In this document: piece by piece, positions 18,044 to 25,294 of the stretch
Position numbering within the stretch: the stretch's first letter is position 1
How the letters are laid out: every line of letters begins with the position of its first letter
NCBI GenBank assembly: GCA_016926755.1
Contig: JAFGNZ010000081.1
Coordinates: 22,682 to 86,681, forward strand
Direction of reading: 5' to 3'
Origin: Myxococcaceae bacterium
GTDB lineage: Bacteria > Myxococcota > Myxococcia > Myxococcales > Myxococcaceae
DNA length: 64,000 nt
The notes under the pieces: model-generated
Databases searched by the model: none
What the model saw: the letters and a program-made list of their open reading frames with translations, nothing else
Told to the model about the DNA's origin: nothing
Translations under genes and position numbers: made by a program

Positions 18044-19069
18044 ATGACGACCTCCGCCTTCCCCAAGACGATGCGAGCGCTGTGCCTGACGGCCTACGAC
18101 GGTCGGCCGGAGTCGCTGCAGGTGACGGAGATGCCCGTGCCGAAGCCCGCGGCGGGGCAGGTGCTGGTGCGAGTGGCGGCCGCTCCCATCAACCCCTCGG
18201 ATCTGATGTTCGTTCGTGGACTCTACGGGGTGAAGAAGGCGCTGCCCGCGGTGCCGGGCTTCGAGGGCAGCGGGACGGTGGTGGCGGCCGGGAGCATCGC
18301 GGGGCGGCTCCTGGTGGGGCGGCGGGTGGGATGTGTGCCGGCGCCAACCATGGACGGGACGTGGGCCGAGTACGTGGTGGTGCCGCTGGGGCAGTGCATC
18401 CCACTGCTGCCGCGGATCAGCGATGAGCAGGGCGCCAGCTTCTTCGTCAACCCGTTCTCGGCGTGGGCGCTGATGGAGCTGGCGCGCCGGGGGAAGCACC
18501 GGGCGTTGGTGCAGAGCGCGGCGGCGAGCACGCTGGGGCGCATGCTGCAGAAGCTGGCGCGCAAGGAGAAGCTCACGCTGGTGAACGTGGTGCGCCGGGC
18601 GGAGCAGGAGGAGATGCTGCGCAAGCTGGGGGCGGAGCACGTGGTGAACAGCAGCGAGCCGGAGTTCGCGGAGCGGCTGCGGCTCATCTGCCACGAGCTG
18701 GGGGTGACGCTGGCGTTCGACGCGGTGGCGGGGCCGATGACGGGGCAGCTGGCCGGGGCGCTGGTGGATGGGGGCACGGTGATCGTCTACGGCGGCCTCT
18801 CCGAGCAGGAGTGCCGCATCCACCCGAAGGAGTTCATCTTCCACCGCAAGAAGGTGGAGGGCTTCTGGCTGTCGGAGTTCTTCAAGGGGCGCTTCGGGAA
18901 GGATCAGCTCCGGGCGCTGGTGGAGGTGCCCACGCTGCTGGGCAAGGATCTCGAGACGCCCATCCGCGCGAGGCTGCCGCTGGAGTCCGCGGGGGAGGCG
19001 CTGAGCATCGCCGCCTCGGACATGACGGCGGGCAAGGTGCTCTTCACGCCGAACGCCACGAAGCGCTGA
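18044..19069 (+). CDS. zinc-independent MDR-family NAD(P)H oxidoreductase
   Basis: A 341-residue cytoplasmic enzyme of the medium-chain dehydrogenase/reductase superfamily, quinone-oxidoreductase/enoyl-reductase branch. The N-terminal GroES-like domain includes 'NPSDLMFVRGLYGVKKALPA' and 'PGFEGSGTVVA'. The Rossmann half has 'VQSAAASTLGRMLQKLA', with the usual Gly-rich loop degenerate (SAAASTLG in place of GAAGGVG), and 'AFDAVAGPMTGQLAG'. The cysteine ligands of zinc alcohol dehydrogenases are missing, so no structural or catalytic zinc is expected. The substrate is unknown. It ends four bases from the convergent ybaK gene, the two TGA stops lying within a perfect 14-bp palindrome. Confidence 0.85.
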   Translation: MTTSAFPKTMRALCLTAYDGRPESLQVTEMPVPKPAAGQVLVRVAAAPINPSDLMFVRGLYGVKKALPAVPGFEGSGTVVAAGSIAGRLLVGRRVGCVPAPTMDGTWAEYVVVPLGQCIPLLPRISDEQGASFFVNPFSAWALMELARRGKHRALVQSAAASTLGRMLQKLARKEKLTLVNVVRRAEQEEMLRKLGAEHVVNSSEPEFAERLRLICHELGVTLAFDAVAGPMTGQLAGALVDGGTVIVYGGLSEQECRIHPKEFIFHRKKVEGFWLSEFFKGRFGKDQLRALVEVPTLLGKDLETPIRARLPLESAGEALSIAASDMTAGKVLFTPNATKR

Positions 19070-19078
19070 GCGCTCAGC
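19065..19078. repeat. palindrome carrying two convergent stop codons
   Basis: GCTGAGCGCTCAGC is a perfect 14-bp palindrome. It contains the TGA of the oxidoreductase gene (19067-19069) and, on the other strand, the TGA of ybaK (19074-19076). It may act as a minimal terminator stem, but there is no T tract. Confidence 0.7.
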
Positions 19079-19550
19079 TCTTGGTGCGGGAGATGGGGCC
19101 GACCTTGCCCTTCGTCACCTTCAGGTAGTCCGCCGGGGATAGGAGGATCTGCGTCCCCCGCACGCCCGCGGACACCGAGATCACGTCGTACAGCTCCACC
19201 AGCTCGTCCACGAAGACGGGGTACTCCTTCTTGCCGCCCAGCGCCGTCACGCCGCCTCGGATGTAGCCCGTCAGCGGCTGCAGCTCCTTGAGCGGCACCG
19301 TGTCCACCTTCCGGTCCCCGCTCAGCTTCGCCAGCGCCTTCAGATCCAGCTCCGCATCGGCCGCCACCACCGCCATGATCACCCCGCTGCGATCCCCCCG
19401 CGCCACCAGCGTCTTGAAGACCTGCTCCGGCGGCAGCCCCACCTTCGCGGCGACCGTCTCCGCGGAGAGATCCTCCGGATCCACCTCGTACTCGCGCAGC
19501 TCGTACTGGATGCCGAGCGTGTCCAGCAGGCGTGCGGCGTTCGTCTTCAC
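19074..19550 (-). CDS. ybaK: Cys-tRNA(Pro) deacylase, YbaK/EbsC family
   Basis: A 158-residue cytoplasmic enzyme that hydrolyses cysteine mis-charged on tRNA-Pro, part of translation proofreading. The family signatures are present: '[20 protein letters not shown]', '[14 protein letters not shown]', '[15 protein letters not shown]' with the conserved lysine, and '[20 protein letters not shown]'. Length is typical. The start is GTG at 19550, four bases after the purK stop, so it is the third gene of a purE-purK-ybaK operon. No functional link to purine synthesis is known; the linkage seems to be transcriptional convenience. Confidence 0.93.
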   Translation of the reverse strand: MKTNAARLLDTLGIQYELREYEVDPEDLSAETVAAKVGLPPEQVFKTLVARGDRSGVIMAVVAADAELDLKALAKLSGDRKVDTVPLKELQPLTGYIRGGVTALGGKKEYPVFVDELVELYDVISVSAGVRGTQILLSPADYLKVTKGKVGPISRTKS

Positions 19551-19554
19551 GGCG

Positions 19555-20691
19555 TCACATCCCCAGGGCCTGCGAGGCTGCCTTCACCCGCGCCAGCGCC
19601 TCCTCGGGCGTGGCGCCCACCGCCGACAGGTGCCCCATCTTCCGGCCCTTGCGCGCGTCTCGCTTGCCGTACAGGTGCAGCCGGACGCCCGGCATCGCCA
19701 GCACCTGCTCGAAGCGGGGGCCACCCTCGCGCAGCCACAGATCGCCCAGCAGGTTCACGATCGCCGCCGGGCGCACCACCTCCACCGAGCCGAGCGGCAG
19801 GTTGCACACCGCGCGCACCGCCTGCTCGAACTGGCTGGTGAGGCAGGCCACCTCCGTCGCGTGGAAGCTGTTGTGCGGACGCGGCGCCAGCTCGTTCACC
19901 AGCAGCCGCCCATCCTTGAGCAGGAACAGCTCCACCACCAGCAGCCCCTCCACCTGGAGCGCGTTCGCCAGGCCACGGCCGATCTCCATGGCACGCGTAA
20001 CCACCTCCGGAGGCAGCGGTCCGGGCAGCAGCGACCACGCGAGGATCCGCTCCTCGTGATGGTTGAAGGCAGGCGGATACACCACCGTCTCGCCTCGCGG
20101 GCTGCGCGCCACCAGCACCGACAGCTCGGCCTCCAGGTCCAGCGCGGCCTCCGCCACCACCGCGCGCTCGCCCAGCTCGCGCCACGCCTGGGCCGCCTCC
20201 TTCGCGGCCTTCACCTGCACCTGTCCACGCCCGTCGTAGCCACCCTCGCAGGACTTCACGAAGCACTTCCCGCCCAGCGCCTCCACCGCCGCGCCGAGCT
20301 CCACCGCGCCGCCCAGCTCGCGCCACGGGCCCAGCGGGAACCCGCTCTTCGCCAGCCACGCCTTCTGCCGCCCGCGGTGCTGCACCATCTCCAGCACCGC
20401 GGCCGAGGGGCGCAGCGGCACATGCTCGGCCACGGCCCGCAGGGTGGGCAGGGGGATCTTCTCGATCTCCAGCGTCACCACATCACAAGCGCGCGCGAGC
20501 TGGGCCGCGGCCTTCGCGTCACCGAAGTCGGCCGTGTAGCACTGATCCACCACCCAGCGCGCCGGGCACGCCGGATCCGGATCCAGCGCCTGCACCTGGA
20601 AGCCCAGCGTGCGCGCCGACAGCGCCATCATCCGGCCCAGCTGCCCGCCGCCCAGGATGCCGATCGTCCCTCCAGGCAGGATGGTCTTCAC
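19555..20691 (-). CDS. purK: 5-(carboxyamino)imidazole ribonucleotide synthase
   Basis: A 378-residue ATP-grasp enzyme that carboxylates AIR to N5-CAIR with ATP and bicarbonate in purine synthesis. It opens with the pre-ATP-grasp signature '[20 protein letters not shown]'. The grasp segment includes '[14 protein letters not shown]', '[13 protein letters not shown]' and the catalytic '[14 protein letters not shown]'. The start is GTG at 20691 and overlaps the purE stop in GTGA (20688-20691), so the two genes are translationally coupled. Length matches the family. Its product is the substrate of PurE. Confidence 0.97.
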   Translation of the reverse strand: MKTILPGGTIGILGGGQLGRMMALSARTLGFQVQALDPDPACPARWVVDQCYTADFGDAKAAAQLARACDVVTLEIEKIPLPTLRAVAEHVPLRPSAAVLEMVQHRGRQKAWLAKSGFPLGPWRELGGAVELGAAVEALGGKCFVKSCEGGYDGRGQVQVKAAKEAAQAWRELGERAVVAEAALDLEAELSVLVARSPRGETVVYPPAFNHHEERILAWSLLPGPLPPEVVTRAMEIGRGLANALQVEGLLVVELFLLKDGRLLVNELAPRPHNSFHATEVACLTSQFEQAVRAVCNLPLGSVEVVRPAAIVNLLGDLWLREGGPRFEQVLAMPGVRLHLYGKRDARKGRKMGHLSAVGATPEEALARVKAASQALGM

Positions 20692-21185
20692 GAGAGCTCC
20701 CGATCCCGCAGCACCTCGTCGGTGCGGGCCTGACGCCAGGCGGCCAGCCGCGCGCGCAGCTCCGGGTACTTGAGGGCGAGGATGGAGGCGGCGTGCAGCG
20801 CGGCGTTGGCCGCCCCCGGCTTGCCAATGGCCTGCGTCCCGACAGGCACCCCCTTGGGCATCTGCACGATGGACAGCAGCGCGTCGAAGCCGTTGAGCAC
20901 CGTGGTGGGCATGGGCACCCCCAGCACGGGCAGCAGCGTCTTGCTCGACACCATGCCGGGCAGGTGGGCGGCGCCTCCGGCCGCCGCGATGATGACCGAC
21001 AGCCCCCGAGCCTCCGCCGTGGACGCGTACTCCATCATCCAGTCCGGCGTGCGGTGGGCCGACACCACCCGCACCTCGTGGGGAATGCCCAGCTCGGTGA
21101 GGATCTCGATCGCCGGGCGCAGGTGCTCGAGGTCGCTCTTGCCGCCCATGATGACCCCGACCCAAGGGGTGTCCGCGCTCGCCAT
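20688..21185 (-). CDS. purE: N5-carboxyaminoimidazole ribonucleotide mutase
   Basis: A 165-residue class I PurE that converts N5-CAIR to CAIR in purine synthesis. Signatures: '[15 protein letters not shown]', a variant of GSxSD with Gly-Lys before Ser-Asp, '[11 protein letters not shown]' with the catalytic His, '[15 protein letters not shown]' and '[20 protein letters not shown]'. The ATG at 21185 begins [10 protein letters not shown] and is preferred over longer in-frame starts, because residues before it are not conserved. It is the first gene of the purE-purK-ybaK operon, whose promoter lies in the 168-base gap before it. Confidence 0.96.
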   Translation of the reverse strand: MASADTPWVGVIMGGKSDLEHLRPAIEILTELGIPHEVRVVSAHRTPDWMMEYASTAEARGLSVIIAAAGGAAHLPGMVSSKTLLPVLGVPMPTTVLNGFDALLSIVQMPKGVPVGTQAIGKPGAANAALHAASILALKYPELRARLAAWRQARTDEVLRDRELS

Positions 21186-21291
21186 GCCTGTCGCGCCTCC
21201 TGTGTACGCTCCCGCCGAAGGCAGGAGGAACGCGGAGATAGGGCCGGGGGATTCCACCGGTCAACCGGAGAATCGCGCCCCCTCAAATGCA

Positions 21292-21321
21292 GAGGGCCCC
21301 GCCGTCGCCAGCGGAGCCCTC
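21292..21321 (-). terminator. probable terminator of the VWA gene
   Basis: Downstream of the VWA stop (21354) there is a hairpin with outer arms GAGGGC/GCCCTC and inner arms CCGC/GCGG, with small mismatches. The minus strand then runs into TGCATTTG, a weak T tract. It also separates the VWA unit from purE. Confidence 0.45.
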
Positions 21322-21353
21322 GCCCGGGTGCCTGCCGGGGCGCCCTGTTCAGC

Positions 21354-22790
21354 TCAGTACGTGGAGCCCAGGCGCCCGAAGTCCTTGAGCGCCTTCGCCT
21401 TGGACTTCTTCACCGCCGTGTTCACCTGCTCCGCGCTCTGCGCCTGCTCGTACTCTTCGTAGGCCGCCTGCTGCTCGGCCATGTCCGCGGCCACCGCCGG
21501 AGCGCCCGCCACCGAGGCCGCCTCGTTGAACATCACCTGGTTCTGCTGGATGAGCTGCCGGGCCTCGTCCCGGCGGCCCACCTTCAGGGCCTCCGCGGCC
21601 TTCTGGAGGTTGGCCGCGCTGCGCGCACGCACCGCGAACACCGTGGCCTCCTTGTCCTGCCGCGCCGCCACCTCCTCGTGGCGGTCCGTCACCATCGCCG
21701 ACAGGCTGGCCGCGCTCTCCACCGTCCCGTTCTTCAGCAGATCCGTGTACGCCAGCTTCAGCCCCGTCACGCTCACCGCCTGGCCCACGGCCGCGCCCCT
21801 CACCGTCACCCGCGCCACCACGCGCTCCGTCTGCCCCGCGGAGAAGTCCGGCATCGCCACGCGCACCGTGCTCCCGGCCTGGTGGGCCCGGTAGCCCAGC
21901 ACCTCGCCCAGCGTCACGCCCGCGGGCAGCTCGAAGGACAGCTCCACGTTGCGCGCCACCTGCGTGGTGGCCTGCTGCAGATCCTTCTGGAAGATGTTGG
22001 CCAGCCGGGCCGCGTCCTCCAGGAAGCCGTACGCGCCCGCGCCGTACTCGGCGAACGCCTGCATCAGGTCCTCGTTGAAGTCCGTGCCCACGCCGAGGGA
22101 GCTCACCGTGACGCCCTCGGCGCGGATGTCCTTCACCACGCGCTTGAGGCGCTCCTCGTCCGTCACCCCCTCGGTGGGCTGCCCGTCGCTGATGAGGATG
22201 ATGCGGTTGACCTGGTACTGGCTGCGCGCGGTGTTCACCTGGTGCTGCCCCGTCGTCAGGCCCGCGCTGATGTTGGTGCCGCCCTCGTCCCAGATGCCCT
22301 CGATGTACTCCAGCATCCGCGCCCGGTTGGAGGCGGTGGCCGGCATGCTCGGCAGGCTCTTCACGTCCGAGCCGTAGTGGACGATGGCCAGCCGATCCTC
22401 CTCCCGCATCAGCCCCACCAGGTGCCGCGCGGCCTGCTTGGCCTGCGCCAGCTTGTAGCCGCTCATGGAGCCGGACCGGTCAATCACCAGCGCCAGGTTC
22501 ACCGCGCTGCGCCGCGAGCCCGGCACCTCCGCCCCCGTCACGTCCACCGTGACGAACTCATCCGTGCTCCCCGGCGTGATGTACGGGTGCGACAGCCGGC
22601 TCGTCATCGTCAGCGAGCCATTCGAGGCGCTGGCCGGAGGTGTAGGCGGAGGAGGGGGAGTGGGGGGAACGGGGGTGGCGATGTGGGGCGTGGGCGGCGG
22701 GGGAGGGGACACCACGCGCGGCATACCCAACACCAGGGCCACGAGCGCGAGCGCGCCGGCCAGGGCCAGGAAGGTGAACGTCTTGTTCAT
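21354..22790 (-). CDS. exported VWA-domain protein next to cglC
   Basis: A 478-residue protein with an N-terminal hydrophobic segment (residues 5-23) and no lipobox, so it is either a signal-anchored or secreted protein. A Pro-rich linker (about 28-52) precedes beta strands and a von Willebrand A domain at about 95-280. The MIDAS metal site is complete: DxSxS in 'VIDRSGSMSG', Thr in 'DEGGTNISAGL', Asp in 'ILISDGQPTEG'. The C-terminal third is alpha-helical and charged. It lies 81 bases downstream of cglC on the same strand. The gliding adhesin CglB also has a VWA fold, so an adhesion-related role is conceivable, but this is inference from context. Confidence 0.83.
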   Translation of the reverse strand: MNKTFTFLALAGALALVALVLGMPRVVSPPPPPTPHIATPVPPTPPPPPTPPASASNGSLTMTSRLSHPYITPGSTDEFVTVDVTGAEVPGSRRSAVNLALVIDRSGSMSGYKLAQAKQAARHLVGLMREEDRLAIVHYGSDVKSLPSMPATASNRARMLEYIEGIWDEGGTNISAGLTTGQHQVNTARSQYQVNRIILISDGQPTEGVTDEERLKRVVKDIRAEGVTVSSLGVGTDFNEDLMQAFAEYGAGAYGFLEDAARLANIFQKDLQQATTQVARNVELSFELPAGVTLGEVLGYRAHQAGSTVRVAMPDFSAGQTERVVARVTVRGAAVGQAVSVTGLKLAYTDLLKNGTVESAASLSAMVTDRHEEVAARQDKEATVFAVRARSAANLQKAAEALKVGRRDEARQLIQQNQVMFNEAASVAGAPAVAADMAEQQAAYEEYEQAQSAEQVNTAVKKSKAKALKDFGRLGSTY

Positions 22791-22871
22791 GGGCAGGGCT
22801 CCTTGAAATCAGCAGGCCCTGCTAGGACGAATGGCGCGCGAAAAAGGTCTAAAGGGCCCCGCGCCAGTCTC

Positions 22872-23378
22872 TCAGCCTTCCGACAGCGCGGCCAGCCGGC
22901 CCGCGCAGAAGTAGGGAGAATTCGTCTCTCCGAAAGTCTGCCGGTAGGCGACGGGATCATCTCGCTTGAGGCGCTCCAGCGAGGCCTGGTCCAGCAGCAG
23001 CGAGCGGCAGATCATCCGATTCTTCACATCCTCGCTGGCGTCCGCATCCGTCACCTCGCAGTCCCCGTCGCTGCCCTCCACGCACTCGTTGCTGCAGTAG
23101 CCCTGGGCGGCGGCGTTCGGATCCGGATCCCGCGGAGACTGCGCGTCCCGGACACAGATCAGATCCTCGCAGTCCGTGGCCCCGAAGGAGATGAAGTCCT
23201 GGTTGGGGGCGATCTCGCTCTCGAGCACGGGCTTGGAGCCGATCCCCTGCGCTTGCTCCTCCGGGGTGGGCTTCTTCACCAGGGTGCACGGCTTGCCCAG
23301 CTGCGTGGTGACCTCGCATCCGCTGGCCAGCAGGGCGACACTCAGGAAGACGACCAGACGCGCAGACATGAGCGACAT
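22872..23378 (-). CDS. cglC: adventurous gliding motility lipoprotein CglC/GltK
   Basis: A 168-residue outer-membrane lipoprotein of the myxobacterial A-motility (gliding) system; in M. xanthus CglC/GltK is one of the contact-stimulated Cgl proteins and works with GltA, GltB and GltC. The leader ends in lipobox 'LLASGC' (Cys21 from the ATG at 23378; an ATG at 23369 is also possible). The mature part is Cys-rich, with segments such as 'GKPCTLVKKPTPEEQAQGIG', 'TDCEDLICVRD' and 'GYCSNECVEGSDGDCEV'. Identification rests on this composition and on the adjacent gltB-gltA-gltC set, from which it diverges with a 243-base shared promoter region. Confidence 0.8.
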   Translation of the reverse strand: MSLMSARLVVFLSVALLASGCEVTTQLGKPCTLVKKPTPEEQAQGIGSKPVLESEIAPNQDFISFGATDCEDLICVRDAQSPRDPDPNAAAQGYCSNECVEGSDGDCEVTDADASEDVKNRMICRSLLLDQASLERLKRDDPVAYRQTFGETNSPYFCAGRLAALSEG

Positions 23379-23621
23379 GCACCTCTCGTGATGAGGAAGG
23401 CGGTGGGATGGGAAGGCTAGCACAGCGGCTCGTCCTGCCAACCCGTCCCGGTGAAGGTGCCAGGGGCGGAATTGTTCAGGAACGACGCAGGGATAGCTGG
23501 AGAGCAGGCGAGCGCGGATGGGTTGCTGGGCATGGAGCGGCACGGATAGGATGCGCGGGCCGTTGACACTCCGAAATCTTCCCGGGCGACTCTTCGCCCC
23601 TCCACCACGGAGCCTCCGGAA
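23379..23621. promoter_or_regulatory. divergent promoter region cglC / gltBAC
   Basis: The 243 bases between the two start codons are less GC-rich than the genes. A good -35-like TTGACA at 23563-23568 faces gltB, but the sequence 17-18 bases further on (GCGACT) is a poor -10, so it is only a candidate. No sigma-54 GG/GC pair was found. The gltB GTG start is preceded by GGAGCC. Confidence 0.4.
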
Positions 23622-24473
23622 GTGAATCGCCTCCAGGCAACCCTGCTCGCGCTGTGCCTCTGGCCCGCGTTGGCGCTCGCCCAGATCGACCCAGAAAGCA
23701 TGGGGCTCGATCTGACGGGTGATGACGCCAACAAGACCGAGGAACAGCAGCCCGAAACCACCGAGTCCACTCCACCCGCCGAGTCCACCCCACCCGCCGA
23801 GGCACCTTCCACGCCTGCGGCCACCGCGGCCCCGGAGGCCCCCGCGCCCCAGGAGCTGCTGTCGACGGACATCACCCAGGAAGACCGGGTGAAGAGCGTC
23901 CAGCGCAAGGTCTACCTGAAGAAGGGCCGCACCGAGTTGAGCGCGCTGGCGAGCTTCTCCATCAACGATCCGTACTACTCCAAGCTGGGCGTCACGTTCC
24001 GCTCGGCGTACTACTTGGCGGACACGCTGGCGATCTCGACGCGATACTCCTACATGCGGGTGCTGCCGTCGGATGACGTGCGCACCGCCAAGCGTACCTT
24101 CCAGAGCCGCATCTACCACTCGGTGCCGCAGCATGTCGGCATGGCGGACGTGGAGTGGGCGCCGCTCTACGGCAAGGTGGCCTTCCTCAACTCCATCCTC
24201 CACTTCGACGGCTACCTGCTGGGCGGCGCGGGCGTGGTGTGGACGCAGACCTCCTCGCTGGAGGGCCGCACCTTCAACGTCGCCGCCGATCTGGGCCTGG
24301 GCATGCGCTTCGTTGCCAAGGACTGGCTGGCGGTGAACGTGGCCCTCATCAACACCTCCTACGTCGATCAGCCGCTGGGCACCAGCAAGGGTGCCATCCA
24401 GAACATCATGACCGTCAATGCTGGCATCTCCTGGTTCTTTCCCATGCGCTCCACGGGAAAGGAGGGCGAGTGA
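23622..24473 (+). CDS. gltB: gliding motility outer-membrane barrel protein GltB
   Basis: A 283-residue exported protein with a GTG start. The signal peptide ends at about residue 21 ('ALALAQ'), followed by a Pro/Thr/Glu-rich linker to about 80. The rest is an outer-membrane beta-barrel: 'KVYLKKGRTELSALASFSIN', 'VEWAPLYGKVAFLNS' and a C-terminal aromatic strand 'VNAGISWFFPM'. In M. xanthus GltA and GltB are paired barrel proteins of the gliding complex. First of three overlapping genes; the next starts in TGATG at its stop. Which barrel is GltA and which GltB is assigned from the gene order K-B-A-C as I recall it, and could be swapped. Confidence 0.75.
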   Translation: MNRLQATLLALCLWPALALAQIDPESMGLDLTGDDANKTEEQQPETTESTPPAESTPPAEAPSTPAATAAPEAPAPQELLSTDITQEDRVKSVQRKVYLKKGRTELSALASFSINDPYYSKLGVTFRSAYYLADTLAISTRYSYMRVLPSDDVRTAKRTFQSRIYHSVPQHVGMADVEWAPLYGKVAFLNSILHFDGYLLGGAGVVWTQTSSLEGRTFNVAADLGLGMRFVAKDWLAVNVALINTSYVDQPLGTSKGAIQNIMTVNAGISWFFPMRSTGKEGE

Positions 24474-25294
24474 TGCGTGCCTTGGGACTGCTGGTGCTGC
24501 TCTGGCTGGTGCCCGTGGTGGCGCTGGCGCAAGCCCCCGCGTCTGATCCCACGCCCGCCCCCGCCTCGGGCTCCTCCGAGTCCGAGGCCGGTGACGTCTC
24601 CGAGGTGGACAAGGATCGCATGGGGCCGCTGCGCGAGCGCATCCGCCCCGTCTCCGGCCACCTCTTCCTCAAGAAGGGCCGGTTCGAGTTCAGCCCCTCC
24701 GCCACCCTCTCCCTCCGGGATGCCTTCTTCCGCAAGTACATCCTGGGCGCCACGATCACCTACCACCCGCTGGAGACGCTCGGGGTGAGCCTGCGCGCCG
24801 GCTACTCCATCCCCACCGTGGCCGGGGCGGCGCAGATCTGCGACTTCACCGGGGGCGGTGAGGGCGGCGTCACCCGCGGCTGCAGCGCGCCCACCTTCGA
24901 GGCGCTGGATGGCAGGGCCCCCGGTCAGATCTCCCTGCTGGGAGGGGTGGACGTGCAGTGGGCGCCCATCTACGGGAAGATCTCCCTGCTGGCCGAGAGC
25001 TTCGCCCACTTCGACATGTACGGGATCCTCGGGGCCTCGGTGGTGCAGTACCGCGGGCCGCCCGATCGCGACGCCAACGGCAACCCCCTGGGCGCCAGCA
25101 AGTCCCGGATGACGGGGGGCGGGAACGTGGGCGTCGGCCTGCGCTTCTTCCTCAACCGGTACATGACGCTGCGCACCGAGGTGCGCGATCTCATCTACGT
25201 CGAGAACGCCGAGCCGGAGAACAGCCTCCGCAACCAGCTCCTGTTCGAGCTGGGCTTCTCCTTCTTCTTCCCCACTGCCCTCCCCGAGTCATGA
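24473..25294 (+). CDS. gltA: gliding motility outer-membrane barrel protein GltA
   Basis: A 273-residue exported protein with signal peptide cleaved after about 'ALA' at residue 19. It is a paralogue of the preceding gene product: 'HLFLKKGRFEFSPSATLSLR' and 'VQWAPIYGKISLLAE' align with the same motifs there. The C-terminus 'LLFELGFSFFFP' is a barrel-type aromatic strand. It has an extra Cys-containing loop (ICDFTGGGEGG ... RGCSAP), perhaps one disulfide. It overlaps gltB in TGATG and gltC in ATGA, so the three are translationally coupled. Role: outer-membrane part of the Glt gliding complex in the M. xanthus model. The A/B assignment is uncertain. Confidence 0.75.
   Translation: MRALGLLVLLWLVPVVALAQAPASDPTPAPASGSSESEAGDVSEVDKDRMGPLRERIRPVSGHLFLKKGRFEFSPSATLSLRDAFFRKYILGATITYHPLETLGVSLRAGYSIPTVAGAAQICDFTGGGEGGVTRGCSAPTFEALDGRAPGQISLLGGVDVQWAPIYGKISLLAESFAHFDMYGILGASVVQYRGPPDRDANGNPLGASKSRMTGGGNVGVGLRFFLNRYMTLRTEVRDLIYVENAEPENSLRNQLLFELGFSFFFPTALPES

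Noticed and set aside
23563..23591. Confident sigma-70 promoter for gltB
   Set aside because: TTGACA is good but the matching -10 region is GC-rich and poor, so it is kept only as a candidate within the divergent region.
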